From Paludibacteraceae bacterium (GTDB lineage: Bacteria; Bacteroidota; Bacteroidia; Bacteroidales; Paludibacteraceae), in the NCBI GenBank assembly GCA_017962085.1, contig JAGCWA010000057.1, forward strand, positions 58,903-122,902: 64,000 nucleotides of DNA. Reading direction: 5' to 3'. Each line of letters opens with the position of its first letter. Within the stretch, counting starts at the first letter, position 1. This document shows positions 16,619-27,691 of the stretch, piece by piece. The notes below the pieces were generated by a model. It was not told where the DNA came from and ran no database searches. It saw nothing but the letters and a program-made list of their open reading frames with translations. The translations under genes were made by a program, and so were the position numbers.

Positions 16619-17905
16619 CTATAAAAAGATCACCAATATCAGGATATTCACCGCACAAATCACGCTGGCGCCTAAGGCGAGGTCCTTCAACAACTTCTTC
16701 CCCGAGAAGGCGACACCGTAGACCATGTTGACGAAACTGTTGCTGATCATCGCTTGGAATGTGGCGAGAATCAGCAGGGAGCCCGCGACGGCGTGTTGCG
16801 TTTGGAAGAGGTTGATGATGAACGGGTTGATGTCCGTTACGCCGACGATCACGGAGAGTATGCGCAATCCGCTGTCTCCGAAATAGATCAACGCATAGTG
16901 CGTGATGATCGTGAAGGCGACGAACAGCACGGCGAAAAGTAGTGCCACCTTGAATTCCAGCGGGTTCTTCTCTTCCTCGATCTCCAACGCTTGGGACTCC
17001 TGCACAACAGATTGGTTGCGGCGCTTCCTCGTGTAGAAATAGAGGGCTACCAAGGCGAACGTGACGATCATGATGGCGAACAGGTACCAGTATTGCAGCA
17101 TTAGTTCGAAGTTGAAGATGCCCAAAAGGATCAGGATCCTGAAGTACATCATGGCGATGGAGCAGAAGATGGCGGCGACGTACTCCGAGAGGTCTCCGTT
17201 TTTATCCTTCGCCTTCTTGCCTAGGATGATGCAGGTCGCCGTACTGCTGTAGATACCGCCCAATATGCCTGTGATGATGACGCCTCCGTCCTTGAACACG
17301 TATTTCTTCACCAGGTAGCTGGCGTAGGAGATGCCGGAGATGACCACGGTGGCGAGCCAAATGCTGTAAGGAGTGAGCCCTGAGCCTTCTATCAGTTCGG
17401 TCTTCGGCAACATGGGTAATACCACTCCGGCGATGATCATGAACTTGGCGAGGTTGATGAATTCCTCGTCGTTCATCGACTTGGTGAACTGTATGAACTT
17501 GTCCTTCATCTCGGTTAGGATCAGGACCGCCACGACGACCAGAATGGCCATCCACGGGTCTTTTTCGCAGACGACGGGCGCCAGGCAGTAGGTGATCAGG
17601 GCAATCACGATGGAGGTGATGCCGTAGGACTTCTGCACGAAGATCTTATGGATGTAGTAGGCGACGAACAATAGGGTGAGGGTGACGCCTCCGCAGAGAA
17701 AAGGCACGATGCTCCCGCTCCCCGCCACGTAGAGGATGTAACCCAATATACCGATCAGCGTGAAGGTACGGTCCGCACCGAACGCATGTTTGGAATCCTC
17801 CTCCTTCAGGTATAACTTCCTTTGTGATAGTCCGATAACCAATGACATTAGCGTGACTAAGACAAATTTCAACAAATCCGATGACAAAATATCGTTGGTC
17901 TCCAT
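16619..17905 (-). CDS. MgtC/SapB-related DUF4010 membrane protein
   Basis: A 428-residue protein with about a dozen hydrophobic segments. The N-terminal part resembles MgtC/SapB membrane proteins (LLKFVLVTLMSLVIGLSQRK, then DRTFTLIGILGYIL). The central and C-terminal parts match DUF4010 (GGVIITGILGGIYSSTAT and DINPFIINLFQ). Family function is not settled; links to magnesium or membrane-potential stress are known for MgtC only. A cytoplasmic, charged linker occurs at about residues 295-320. It is preceded on the same strand, 45 bases away, by the acidic protein gene. Confidence 0.85.
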   Translation of the reverse strand: METNDILSSDLLKFVLVTLMSLVIGLSQRKLYLKEEDSKHAFGADRTFTLIGILGYILYVAGSGSIVPFLCGGVTLTLLFVAYYIHKIFVQKSYGITSIVIALITYCLAPVVCEKDPWMAILVVVAVLILTEMKDKFIQFTKSMNDEEFINLAKFMIIAGVVLPMLPKTELIEGSGLTPYSIWLATVVISGISYASYLVKKYVFKDGGVIITGILGGIYSSTATCIILGKKAKDKNGDLSEYVAAIFCSIAMMYFRILILLGIFNFELMLQYWYLFAIMIVTFALVALYFYTRKRRNQSVVQESQALEIEEEKNPLEFKVALLFAVLFVAFTIITHYALIYFGDSGLRILSVIVGVTDINPFIINLFQTQHAVAGSLLILATFQAMISNSFVNMVYGVAFSGKKLLKDLALGASVICAVNILILVIFL

Positions 17906-17950
17906 ATCTCAAATTTTTTATCTTTCTATGAAGATAAGAAAAATGGGGGA

Positions 17951-19126
17951 TTATTCCAAATTTAAGTTCTTCAAAACACTGTATATTGTCTCCGCGGAAC
18001 CATCGTTCCACCTTCGGACCCAGAAGCCGATGAGGTAGATAGTCACACAGTCAGGCATGCCTTTGAAGTTGACAAACTCGCTTATCTTTTCTATCTTTTT
18101 TTGGTATGTTGAATCCGTGTCAACATCCTCGTCATCTATTCTATCTAAGACTTTTTCTGTTATTTCTACTATTTCTACTCCTTCTAAATCGTCCTTGTCC
18201 TTTTCTTCGATGTATTCTTCCTCCTCCTTATCCTCTGTTTTTTGGCGGTCATCTTCATAATAAATCTTGTATAGCTCCTTGTAGTTCTCTTGATTTACCC
18301 AATGATAGGAGGAGGTGAGCTGCTGGATGGCGCTTTGAAGGTTGCCGTATTTGTCTTCTTGCAAATATTTTTTATACCAAACCTTTCCTTTTTCGATGAG
18401 CGTTTTTTGGAATTCGCTATCATCCTTTTTCATGCGGAACAGGTATAATATGCATGGGAAAAGGTAGTCGTCGAATTTCTCCTTTAGTACACTTGCGTAA
18501 ATTAACGTGTTTTCCGGGTCGCATATGGCAATGTTGCAGTATTTTAAGATGTTATGGCTGTTGTCGTTTTCTACGCTATCCAATACTTCCGCATAGTTGT
18601 TTAGCGCTGATTCGATCATGTTGTCAGGGCAAGCTTCATTGTCCGAGCAGGATTCCCCATCGATTCCAAAGCTTAAAAAATTTGTCTTTCTGTTTTTGAA
18701 GTGTAAGGTGCCATAGGCGGATTGTCCGTTTCTCACCGCTTTGTTGATATAATATGATATCCATAAGGATTGCCCATATCCGATCGTAAGTCCGTTGTCC
18801 CAAGTGTCGGTATGGAATGGCTTATTTAATGGCGGAATTATGCGCTGTCTGTCCGGATAGTAGAATCCGTCGGAGTCTTTCTCGTAGACAATGTATTGGG
18901 ACATCGTGTGTCTTTCTCTGGAGAAATCCTTGTTTTTAAAACTAAAATACAATAATTCCCCATCATCATCGTACCTGCCTATATGGCATTTCTCGATGGG
19001 TCTTTGGATGGTATATTCCTTGCTGAATGTTATCTGGCATCGAATCGCCCAAATGACGGCCAAAAGGATTGGCACGATGAGTGCCGCGAGGACAAGTTGC
19101 TTTTTAGTTATTTTGTTGAAGTCCAT
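17951..19126 (-). CDS. Uncharacterised membrane-anchored protein with an acidic C-terminal region
   Basis: I do not recognise this 391-residue protein. It has a basic start and one membrane segment (residues about 10-28, LVLAALIVPILLAVIWAIRC), then a soluble, mostly aromatic- and charge-rich domain. Residues about 300-345 are a run of Glu, Asp and Lys that should be disordered. The start overlaps the DUF2157 gene by 23 bases, so the two are coupled. In many bacteria DUF2157 genes are followed by small GDYXXLXY-type membrane proteins; this gene takes that place, and a loosely similar segment (HIGRYDDDGELLYFSF) occurs near residue 50, but the match is weak. Confidence 0.6.
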   Translation of the reverse strand: MDFNKITKKQLVLAALIVPILLAVIWAIRCQITFSKEYTIQRPIEKCHIGRYDDDGELLYFSFKNKDFSRERHTMSQYIVYEKDSDGFYYPDRQRIIPPLNKPFHTDTWDNGLTIGYGQSLWISYYINKAVRNGQSAYGTLHFKNRKTNFLSFGIDGESCSDNEACPDNMIESALNNYAEVLDSVENDNSHNILKYCNIAICDPENTLIYASVLKEKFDDYLFPCILYLFRMKKDDSEFQKTLIEKGKVWYKKYLQEDKYGNLQSAIQQLTSSYHWVNQENYKELYKIYYEDDRQKTEDKEEEEYIEEKDKDDLEGVEIVEITEKVLDRIDDEDVDTDSTYQKKIEKISEFVNFKGMPDCVTIYLIGFWVRRWNDGSAETIYSVLKNLNLE

Positions 19127-20396
19127 GTTTCTTTTTCTTTGAGATGAATAGATTGATTAGGATAAGCACGACGCCCCAGATGATGGAGAGCGTTCCAATT
19201 AGGATGATCGATTTGTTGTATTCGGACAATGTCATCAACATGAAAACGTACCAACCCACTAAGGCCAAATTCAGTTTCAGCACATCCATCGTCCGTATGC
19301 TAATGAATGTGAGGTAGGCCAAGTAGATGATGGTCAGACCTTGGAATGTGTACGATAAGTATGCGTAAGGTATGAATAAGACAAGAGGAATCAGGGGAAG
19401 CGTGATCCACTCGTCCAACTCGGGTTTCAATCCTCTTTTCCATTTCATGTAGAAGGAGAGTCCCAATAGGAGGATCTGTATGATGGCAATTGTCGGGAAC
19501 GCAGTCGGTCCATACTCATCGGTGTGGTAATCGGATAGCCTGAAAGCGAAATAGGCCAGAATTATGAAGTTGGCGATGTATGTGGTTGCTTTCAGAAAAG
19601 ATGCATTGCTTTGGATATGTGTGGATTGCTTGATCCATGTGTGTAGTGAGTATGATATGCATGCGGACGCAAAAAAGGAGGCTAATATTAGACAATTGTC
19701 CTCAGAAGACTTCCCGTTTGTTAATACTGAATGTCCCCACAGAATCACGCAGAGGAGGACGAAGGGGAGAGCCGCCGTCCTGAATTTGACAAGGAAGGTC
19801 TCCTTTTCCGTATGGTAGGTTCTGTAAAGAAACAGCAGATCAATGAAGAAGGTGATGAGATATAAGACAACGCTCAAATCGTCATTCATAGCACTTGTTG
19901 AAACACATAAAATTGCTATGATGACCGAAGATGTGATAACTGACCTGAAAAGAAATACGATGGGGTAGGCTAATATCGCCAGTGTGAAGACATGGATTGG
20001 TAAATCGATCTCCATGTCGAAGATATAGTTGATTAAGCAAAAGGTCGTGACCAGACCTATGCAGTAGATGAGGCATGCCGCCTCCTTGAATGCTCGACTC
20101 TCGTATTGGTGTTTGTACACGTAATAGCAGGAGGCTGAGCCCAGGATGATCGGTAGTAATCCGATGATGACTTGAAGCGCATGGGGGATGGACTCCCAGT
20201 TATCCGCAAGGAGAAAACATATACCTGTTATGATAAAGATGGCTGCGACGATGCACAGAGGCAAGGTCGTATTGGTGAGGAATTTTTTCTTATTTCCCTC
20301 TTTCTCCAAGTAATAGTTGATGATGTTGTTGGCCACCGCCTCGTCGATGATGTGGTGGTCCAGCAACTCTTGGGTGTCGATATTGGTTATCTTCAT
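19104..20396 (-). CDS. DUF2157 multi-pass membrane protein
   Basis: A 430-residue protein. It begins with a helical cytoplasmic segment (ELLDHHIIDEAVANNIINYY), followed by about 12 to 14 hydrophobic helices. The first helix pair, with FIITGICFLLADNWESIPHA, carries the A-x-N-W-x-x-I-P motif typical of DUF2157 proteins. Function of the family is unknown. It is the upstream gene of a coupled pair with the acidic membrane-anchored protein. Confidence 0.85.
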   Translation of the reverse strand: MKITNIDTQELLDHHIIDEAVANNIINYYLEKEGNKKKFLTNTTLPLCIVAAIFIITGICFLLADNWESIPHALQVIIGLLPIILGSASCYYVYKHQYESRAFKEAACLIYCIGLVTTFCLINYIFDMEIDLPIHVFTLAILAYPIVFLFRSVITSSVIIAILCVSTSAMNDDLSVVLYLITFFIDLLFLYRTYHTEKETFLVKFRTAALPFVLLCVILWGHSVLTNGKSSEDNCLILASFFASACISYSLHTWIKQSTHIQSNASFLKATTYIANFIILAYFAFRLSDYHTDEYGPTAFPTIAIIQILLLGLSFYMKWKRGLKPELDEWITLPLIPLVLFIPYAYLSYTFQGLTIIYLAYLTFISIRTMDVLKLNLALVGWYVFMLMTLSEYNKSIILIGTLSIIWGVVLILINLFISKKKKHGLQQNN

Positions 20397-20425
20397 GTAT
20401 CTGGCGTTTTAAAGAATTGTGTGCG

Positions 20426-20998
20426 TTATTCGTTCAGGAAAGAGCGTATTTGCGGTACCACATAATCCCGGATGGACTCTTCGGGAGGGTAGTGCCCTCC
20501 TGGCATGAAGATTCGGTTGCTGTAGTGTTGTTTGAACCAATGGGCGGCCATGCGCGTCATGAAGTCCTTCCGTCCGAACATGCCGATGGTCAGTGCATCC
20601 TCTTCGGGTGTCAGGTCGTCGTATTGTTTCCGCTCCATATCCTTGTAGATGTCGCACATACGCTTGTCCACGTGCCATATCTGGTTGCCGTCGGCTCTTC
20701 CTTCCTTGTATTTGTTGTCGCCTTGGAACATGTACATGTAGGTCATGCCGAGGCTGGGATTCAGCAATATCTTTTTACGTCCTCTGTATTTCTGCGCCAT
20801 GAATCCGCCGAGGCTATGGCCAATGATCAGGTCCACTTGATATTCCGCCAAGAAACGGTCGATTTGAGGGAAAGCCTTCTCTGGGTCGATGGACAAGTCC
20901 GGTGCCCAAACAGTCGCTTCCGGTAGGTATTTACGGATAAACTCAGCGGTGGCAGATTCGTGGCTCGAAGCCATTCCGTGCAAAAAAAGTATATTCAT
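20426..20998 (-). CDS. Small alpha/beta hydrolase (YqiA-like esterase)
   Basis: A 190-residue serine hydrolase. The oxyanion segment is ILFLHGMASSHES, the nucleophile elbow is IIGHSLGGFMAQKY, and the last part PGGHYPPEES supplies a His. Size and motif spacing resemble YqiA/UPF0227 esterases. No signal peptide is seen, so it is cytoplasmic. The substrate is unknown. It lies 29 bases upstream of the DUF2157 gene on the same strand. Confidence 0.8.
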   Translation of the reverse strand: MNILFLHGMASSHESATAEFIRKYLPEATVWAPDLSIDPEKAFPQIDRFLAEYQVDLIIGHSLGGFMAQKYRGRKKILLNPSLGMTYMYMFQGDNKYKEGRADGNQIWHVDKRMCDIYKDMERKQYDDLTPEEDALTIGMFGRKDFMTRMAAHWFKQHYSNRIFMPGGHYPPEESIRDYVVPQIRSFLNE

Positions 20999-21054
20999 GA
21001 CAATCAGTTTTTTTTCTATGATTTGTTGAACTATTTAAAAAATTTCGCATTATG

Positions 21055-21062
21055 CAAATATA
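21055..21062 (-). promoter_or_regulatory. Possible -7 element for the minus-strand hydrolase operon
   Basis: On the minus strand this reads TATATTTG, a match to TAnnTTTG, 57 bases before the hydrolase start. A -33 box at the right distance was not found. Confidence 0.4.
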
Positions 21063-21161
21063 ACTAATATACGGGGAAACCCTGTTTGTATTGTTTGAAA
21101 AAGTGAATATTTTTCCTTCCTCCGCTTCCGTGTGACTGCCGTTATTATCCCTCCCGCGGAT

Positions 21162-21192
21162 TTTGCCGTTAGAGGAACTATCGTTAAATTTG
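21162..21192 (+). promoter_or_regulatory. Promoter for rsmG
   Basis: TTTG at 21162-21165, 19 bases, then TAAATTTG at 21185-21192 is a full Bacteroidetes promoter match, 22 bases before the rsmG start. Confidence 0.75.
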
Positions 21193-21214
21193 CGGAAAAA
21201 GAAAAAGAAGAGAG

Positions 21215-21838
21215 ATGGATATTATCCTTAAATATTTCCCGAATCTATCGGACAAACAGAAGGAACAGTTCGCCGCGTTATACGATTTGTATATCGATTG
21301 GAACAGTAAGATCAATGTGATATCCCGCAAGGACATAGAGAATCTTTACGAGCATCATGTCCTGCATTCCTTGGCCATTCCTAAGATCCTATCGTTCAAG
21401 GATGGCACCAGCGTCATGGACGTCGGTACGGGTGGCGGGTTCCCTGCCATTCCGTTGGCAATCTATTATCCTAATTGTCAGTTCCATTTGGTCGATTCCA
21501 TCGGAAAAAAGATCCGTGTGGCGACGGAGATATCCAACGCTATCGGCTTGACCAACACCACATTCGCGCACGAGAGGGTGGAGGATGAGAAGGGAAAGTT
21601 CGATTTCATCGTCAGTCGTGCGGTCATGCCTTTGGGCGACCTCGTCCGGTTGACACGCAAGAATGTGGAGCATAAAAATCCGAAAAATGCCCTTCCCAAC
21701 GGACTAATCTGCCTGAAAGGCGGTGAATTGGAGCATGAGGTGGGTCCTTTCCGGCATGCGGCTTCGCTCTTTAATATCAAGGATTTCTTCTCCGAGGAGT
21801 TTTTCCAAACGAAAAAGGCGGTTTATTTACCATTGTGA
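21215..21838 (+). CDS. rsmG: 16S rRNA (guanine527-N7)-methyltransferase
   Basis: A 207-residue Rossmann-fold methyltransferase that modifies G527 of 16S rRNA. It has WNSKINVISRKDIENLYEHH, the SAM-binding motif VMDVGTGGGFPAIPLAI, HLVDSIGKKI, and the later FDFIVSRAVMPL. Length is normal. It is the first gene of a plus-strand run rsmG-pcm-MBL hydrolase-ABC ATPase with gaps of only a few bases or overlaps. Confidence 0.95.
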   Translation: MDIILKYFPNLSDKQKEQFAALYDLYIDWNSKINVISRKDIENLYEHHVLHSLAIPKILSFKDGTSVMDVGTGGGFPAIPLAIYYPNCQFHLVDSIGKKIRVATEISNAIGLTNTTFAHERVEDEKGKFDFIVSRAVMPLGDLVRLTRKNVEHKNPKNALPNGLICLKGGELEHEVGPFRHAASLFNIKDFFSEEFFQTKKAVYLPL

Positions 21839-21841
21839 TGA

Positions 21842-22489
21842 ATGATCATGAATGACACACCTAGACATGCGACGTTGAGGCGACGTCTGGCGGAACAGCT
21901 ATATGCCAAGGGGATAAAGAACACTAGGGTGTTGAATGCGATAGCCAGCGTTCCGCGCCATCTTTTCATGAGCAGCACGTTGGAACCGTTCGCCTACAAC
22001 GATAACGCCTATCCGATCGGGGCTGACCAGACCATTTCGCAACCGTGGACAGTGGCATACCAGACCGAATTGTTGAACCCGCAAGAGGGGGAGAAGGTCT
22101 TGGAGATTGGCACTGGCTCCGGCTACCAATCCGCTGTCTTGGTTTGTTGCGGCGCTTCCGTCTACACTGTCGAGCGTATCAAAAATCTTTATGTCAGTGC
22201 CACAAAAAGGTTCTCCGAACTGAATATCAAGGTGACATGCAAGTATGGGGATGGTTATGAGGGCTGGGCGGAGATGGCGCCATATGATAAAATCATCGTT
22301 ACGGCAGGTGCGGACAGCGTGCCGCATAATCTGTTGGTTCAATGCAAAATAGGCGGTTCCATCGTCATTCCTATCATGGAAAATAACGAGCTGAGGATGA
22401 TTCGGCTTACCCGAATGTCCGAAAATAATTTCAGCAAGGAGGATTTCGGGACGTGCGCTTTCGTCCCTATGCTAAAAGGAATCATGTAA
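21842..22489 (+). CDS. pcm: Protein-L-isoaspartate O-methyltransferase
   Basis: A 215-residue repair methyltransferase that acts on isoaspartyl residues of damaged proteins with SAM. Diagnostic motifs are RHLFM near the N-terminus, DQTISQPWTVAYQTELL, the SAM site VLEIGTGSGYQSAVL, and IIVTAGADSVPHNLLVQCK. ATG codons at 21842 and 21848 are both possible. It starts 4 bases after rsmG. Confidence 0.94.
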   Translation: MIMNDTPRHATLRRRLAEQLYAKGIKNTRVLNAIASVPRHLFMSSTLEPFAYNDNAYPIGADQTISQPWTVAYQTELLNPQEGEKVLEIGTGSGYQSAVLVCCGASVYTVERIKNLYVSATKRFSELNIKVTCKYGDGYEGWAEMAPYDKIIVTAGADSVPHNLLVQCKIGGSIVIPIMENNELRMIRLTRMSENNFSKEDFGTCAFVPMLKGIM

Positions 22490-22499
22490 GAAAGGTTAT

Positions 22500-23141
22500 A
22501 TGGAGATCAAACAGTTTATATTCAATATGTTCCAGGAGAACACGTACGTGTTGACCGATGAGGAGAAGAATTGCATCATCATCGACCCTGGCTGTTTCTT
22601 CGAGGAGGAGCAGGAACGGTTGGTCGGATATATTCGGTCAAATGGGCTGAAATTGACTCGTATCATTCAGACACACTTGCACTTGGACCATATCTTCGGA
22701 TGTCAGGTTTTGTTCGATGGATTCGGTATTCAGCCCGAGGCGCACGCGTTGGACGAGTTCTTTCTGGATATCTTTCCTACGTACGGGAGGAAGTTCGGCA
22801 TCGACGAGGAGTTGAAGTGCGTGCCGCTCAAGTCTTATTTGCGTGCCGGTGACGTCATAAAGATAGGCGATTCGGAGCTCCATGTGATCCATACGCCGGG
22901 ACATTCCCCAGGAGGTGTATGTTTCTATGCTCCGAAGGAAAAGCTCCTTTTCAGCGGTGATTCCCTCTTCATGGGCAGCATTGGTAGAACCGATCTGGAG
23001 CGGGGCAATGGCACTGAACTGATCCGTTCCCTTACGGAAAAACTGATGGTTTTGCCGGAGGATACGACCGTTTTGCCCGGACATGGTCCGAAGACCACCA
23101 TCGGGTTTGAAAAAGCCAATAATCCATATATCCATGAATGA
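22500..23141 (+). CDS. Metallo-beta-lactamase fold hydrolase (glyoxalase II-like)
   Basis: A 213-residue single-domain hydrolase. The metal-binding signature is QTHLHLDHIFG (HxHxDH), with further ligands in HTPGHSPGG, SGDSLFMGSIGRTDL and LPGHGPKT. This is the common small MBL protein annotated as hydroxyacylglutathione hydrolase-like; many act on other thioesters or persulfides. Its last 8 bases overlap the ABC ATPase start. Confidence 0.92.
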   Translation: MEIKQFIFNMFQENTYVLTDEEKNCIIIDPGCFFEEEQERLVGYIRSNGLKLTRIIQTHLHLDHIFGCQVLFDGFGIQPEAHALDEFFLDIFPTYGRKFGIDEELKCVPLKSYLRAGDVIKIGDSELHVIHTPGHSPGGVCFYAPKEKLLFSGDSLFMGSIGRTDLERGNGTELIRSLTEKLMVLPEDTTVLPGHGPKTTIGFEKANNPYIHE

Positions 23142-23892
23142 ACCGATTCTTCTGACCAGCGACCTTTCTGTGGGTTATAAGGTCGGTGGAAACGCAGTGC
23201 GGACATTGCAGTCGAACCTGAATCTACAGTTGAGGCGAGGTTCGTTCACCGCCCTTGTCGGACCGAATGGAGTGGGGAAGTCCACCCTGCTTCGGACATT
23301 GTGTGGTTTGCTCAAACCCCTTGCGGGAACGGTTTCCTTGGCGGGAACGGATCTTTTCTCCCTATCCATCGAAAAAAGGGCGGAGTATGTGAGTATCGTC
23401 GTCACGAATAATGTGGATACCAGCAGATTGACGGTTAGAGAGGTCGTTTCCATCGGAAGATACGCCTATTCCAATTGGGTAGGCACGTTGGATGAGAGGA
23501 ACGAGGAAATTGTGGAAAATGCCCTATCCATGGTGAAAATTAGCCATTTGGCCGACAGAAGGTTGTCGGAGATGTCGGACGGGGAGAGACAGCGGGTTTG
23601 GATCGCGAGAGCGTTGGCGCAGGACACGCCCCTCATACTATTGGACGAGCCCACATCCTTTTTGGATTATAGGAACAGAATAGAGATTTTCGCCATCCTG
23701 AAACAGTTGAGTCAGTCAGGAAAGAGTATCCTCATCTCCACCCATGAAATTGATTTGGCTTTGCGTTATGCGGACCAGATGTGGGTGATGAGCGATGGAA
23801 TCGTGCAGGGAGATGCGGAGGCGATAGGAGCTTCCGATGTGTTAACGGAGGTTTTTGGTTACCCCAAGGATGCGGGGCAAGTCCAGATATAG
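23134..23892 (+). CDS. ABC transporter ATP-binding protein, iron-siderophore/cobalamin type
   Basis: A 252-residue ATPase of the FecE/BtuD type. It has Walker A GPNGVGKST, the Q-loop region SIVVTNNVDTSRLTVREVV, the signature MSDGERQRVWIARALAQ, Walker B PLILLDEPTSFLD and the switch His in STHEIDLALRYAD. I chose the ATG at 23134 over an open upstream extension; it overlaps the preceding stop. No binding protein or permease is adjacent; a matching lipoprotein and FecCD-type permease without an ATPase lie at 56561-58714. The 3' end overlaps the convergent HAD gene by 51 bases. Confidence 0.92.
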   Translation: MNEPILLTSDLSVGYKVGGNAVRTLQSNLNLQLRRGSFTALVGPNGVGKSTLLRTLCGLLKPLAGTVSLAGTDLFSLSIEKRAEYVSIVVTNNVDTSRLTVREVVSIGRYAYSNWVGTLDERNEEIVENALSMVKISHLADRRLSEMSDGERQRVWIARALAQDTPLILLDEPTSFLDYRNRIEIFAILKQLSQSGKSILISTHEIDLALRYADQMWVMSDGIVQGDAEAIGASDVLTEVFGYPKDAGQVQI

Positions 23893-24549
23893 TTCCTCCA
23901 TGCTGTGATAAAGCAAGTCTGCCCCGTTTTTTGTGAGTTCCTCATCACGTAAAATACCCGTATTCACCGCAATAGTGAAGATGCCTGCGGAGGATGCGGA
24001 GCGTACGCCCAGGGGAGCGTTCTCGACGACGATGGCTTGGTCGGCGCGGAGGCCACCTTTTTCTAGTCCCATCAGATAAGGCTCCGGGTCGGGTTTCCCT
24101 TTCTTCACATCATAGGCGGTCACCATGTGTTCCTTGGTGAAGACACCGGGGAAAGAGTGGTTCAGTTTGTCCAACAGGGAGAGTTGTCCCGAACCCGTGA
24201 CTAAAAAGATTTCCTTCTGGGCCGCTTGAATGGCCGATAAAACCTTCTCGACGTCCTTCATCTTAGGCGGTTGTGGCAGATTCTCAAAGCATTGCGACTT
24301 GAATTTATAGATGCGTTGGCACTCCTCTTCCGTCGCCGACCTCCCTAATTGCGAGGCGAACACCTCGCTGATGGTGGAGGAGCCCGTCATGCCTTCCCGC
24401 ATATATACGTCATAATCCGTGAATTCCAGTCCAAGAGATTTGAATGCATGTACCCAAGCCTTCGCATGATTCGGCATGGAATCGTACAGCACACCATCCA
24501 TGTCGAAAAGGAAAGCCTTCAAGTCTATATCCTCTAATTTTCTGCCCAT
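23842..24549 (-). CDS. HAD-superfamily phosphatase, beta-phosphoglucomutase-like
   Basis: A 235-residue subfamily IA HAD enzyme. Motif I is FLFDMDGVLYDSM, motif II VTGSGQL, motif III lysine in KKGKPDPEPYL and motif IV VVENAPLGVRSASSAG. The cap domain between residues 30 and 95 is helical, as in sugar phosphatases and phosphoglucomutases. Substrate unknown. Its C-terminal codons overlap, antisense, the end of the ABC ATPase gene. Confidence 0.9.
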   Translation of the reverse strand: MGRKLEDIDLKAFLFDMDGVLYDSMPNHAKAWVHAFKSLGLEFTDYDVYMREGMTGSSTISEVFASQLGRSATEEECQRIYKFKSQCFENLPQPPKMKDVEKVLSAIQAAQKEIFLVTGSGQLSLLDKLNHSFPGVFTKEHMVTAYDVKKGKPDPEPYLMGLEKGGLRADQAIVVENAPLGVRSASSAGIFTIAVNTGILRDEELTKNGADLLYHSMEELYLDLPRILGVTKNLR

Positions 24550-24560
24550 TTCATCGTCAA

Positions 24561-24594
24561 TTAGAAAGGAGGCGACCCCTACGGACCGCCTCCT
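24561..24594 (-). terminator. Terminator for the lepA/DUF3078 unit
   Basis: The arms AGGAGGCG (24567-24574) and CGCCTCCT (24587-24594) form an 8-bp stem with a 12-base loop. Read on the minus strand it is followed by TTCTAATT, a weak T tract. It lies 30 bases after the DUF3078 stop and just upstream of the HAD gene. Confidence 0.6.
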
Positions 24595-24623
24595 ATTCCG
24601 TTCAATTATTTCTGTCTAAACAT

Positions 24624-25862
24624 TTAAAATTGGTAGGCTATACCTAAGGATAAGGTTTCCCATATCTGAATATTAGCGTGTGGAATGCCGTTGTTCACGC
24701 CTCTAAACGTCTTCATTTCTGCGTTATCGTACTTGAATTGAGCTCTTGCCGATACGTTAATATATTTGGTCACCTTAGCCATTAATTCCACTTTCCACTT
24801 GAAGGACCAACCATGGATTAATTTTTTCAAATCTTGTCCTGGATTGGTCTCATGGTATTGTACTTCGTAATCGGATTCATCCTCTAGATTATAAGGCACC
24901 TTTATTTTAACTTTTCTAGGCAATCTGAATTCATCCAAACTATCTTTCCTGGCATCCAGTGCGTTCACCGTTTTTATGTTTTCGTCAATCCAATCTGTGT
25001 ATTTGTCGGTGTAGACGGAGATCGCCTTGTTGTATGCGTAGAAACCTTCCAATGAACTGAAGAAGTGCAGGTTTTTGGTGATGTCGAAGTCTGAGCGTAA
25101 GATGGCGTATGCACCCAACTCATTACGAGACTTCTTGTATTCGTTCTCAGTCCCTTCAATCAGTTCCATACCATATTTCGGCGCCAATTCGTTCAATCTA
25201 CAGATTGTGATTCGGGCGGTCAATGGAGACATGAAAAAACTGATGTATTTATTCGGTACATAATCAAAACCCAATGAGACTTTTATGGCGGCAGGTGCGA
25301 AGAATGCGGAAATCGTGTCTTTTGTTGACTCGTATCTTTCGTCGTCTTCAACAAACGGCCAATTATCTGGGTTAGGGTATTGGGAGTATGTGTCGAATAA
25401 CTCATACGTGTAGCCCGGCGTAAATTGGGACTCCAAACTTGCTAAAGCGGATGAGTACCAATATTTGGCCATTTTGTAACCGAACTTAGAATAGAGTCCG
25501 AATTCATCCATGTTCTTGCGAATAGTTTCACCTTGGAATTCTGAGGAGTAGATCATTCCGTATTTTGCGGCGAAGCTATTGTCCCACTTTACCCTGTTTT
25601 TCTTGTAGTTGGCGTTCAAGTTCAGGAAAGCGTCCGCGGAAACGCTGGCGCCTGCACCTTCCATGCAGTAGTCGTTGAAGTAGGCTTGGTTAACATTCAG
25701 GCCTACAGAACCGGGGTACTTCCAGTAGATGGAATCTGTGGAGATTTCGCCACTAGACTTCGTGGAGATGGAAGAGGCTGTCTTCACTAACTCGTTATCG
25801 TCTGCCAATGCGGAGGCGATAGCCATAAATAGCACTCCAAGTGCAACACAAATTTTTTTCAT
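24624..25862 (-). CDS. DUF3078 outer-membrane-type protein
   Basis: A 412-residue protein with a signal peptide (MKKICVALGVLFMAIASALA). The mature part begins with a short disordered stretch and continues as alternating beta strands, with segments such as NQAYFNDYCMEGAGASVSAD and NSFAAKYGMIYSSE. The C-terminus ends in Phe (LSLGIAYQF), as expected for an outer-membrane beta barrel. The pattern matches DUF3078, a Bacteroidetes family of unknown role. It lies 41 bases downstream of lepA on the same strand and may be co-transcribed. Confidence 0.85.
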   Translation of the reverse strand: MKKICVALGVLFMAIASALADDNELVKTASSISTKSSGEISTDSIYWKYPGSVGLNVNQAYFNDYCMEGAGASVSADAFLNLNANYKKNRVKWDNSFAAKYGMIYSSEFQGETIRKNMDEFGLYSKFGYKMAKYWYSSALASLESQFTPGYTYELFDTYSQYPNPDNWPFVEDDERYESTKDTISAFFAPAAIKVSLGFDYVPNKYISFFMSPLTARITICRLNELAPKYGMELIEGTENEYKKSRNELGAYAILRSDFDITKNLHFFSSLEGFYAYNKAISVYTDKYTDWIDENIKTVNALDARKDSLDEFRLPRKVKIKVPYNLEDESDYEVQYHETNPGQDLKKLIHGWSFKWKVELMAKVTKYINVSARAQFKYDNAEMKTFRGVNNGIPHANIQIWETLSLGIAYQF

Positions 25863-25903
25863 AACATAATTATTAAAAATACGTTAGTATAGTTTTTTTG
25901 TTA

Positions 25904-27691
<1,788 letters not shown>

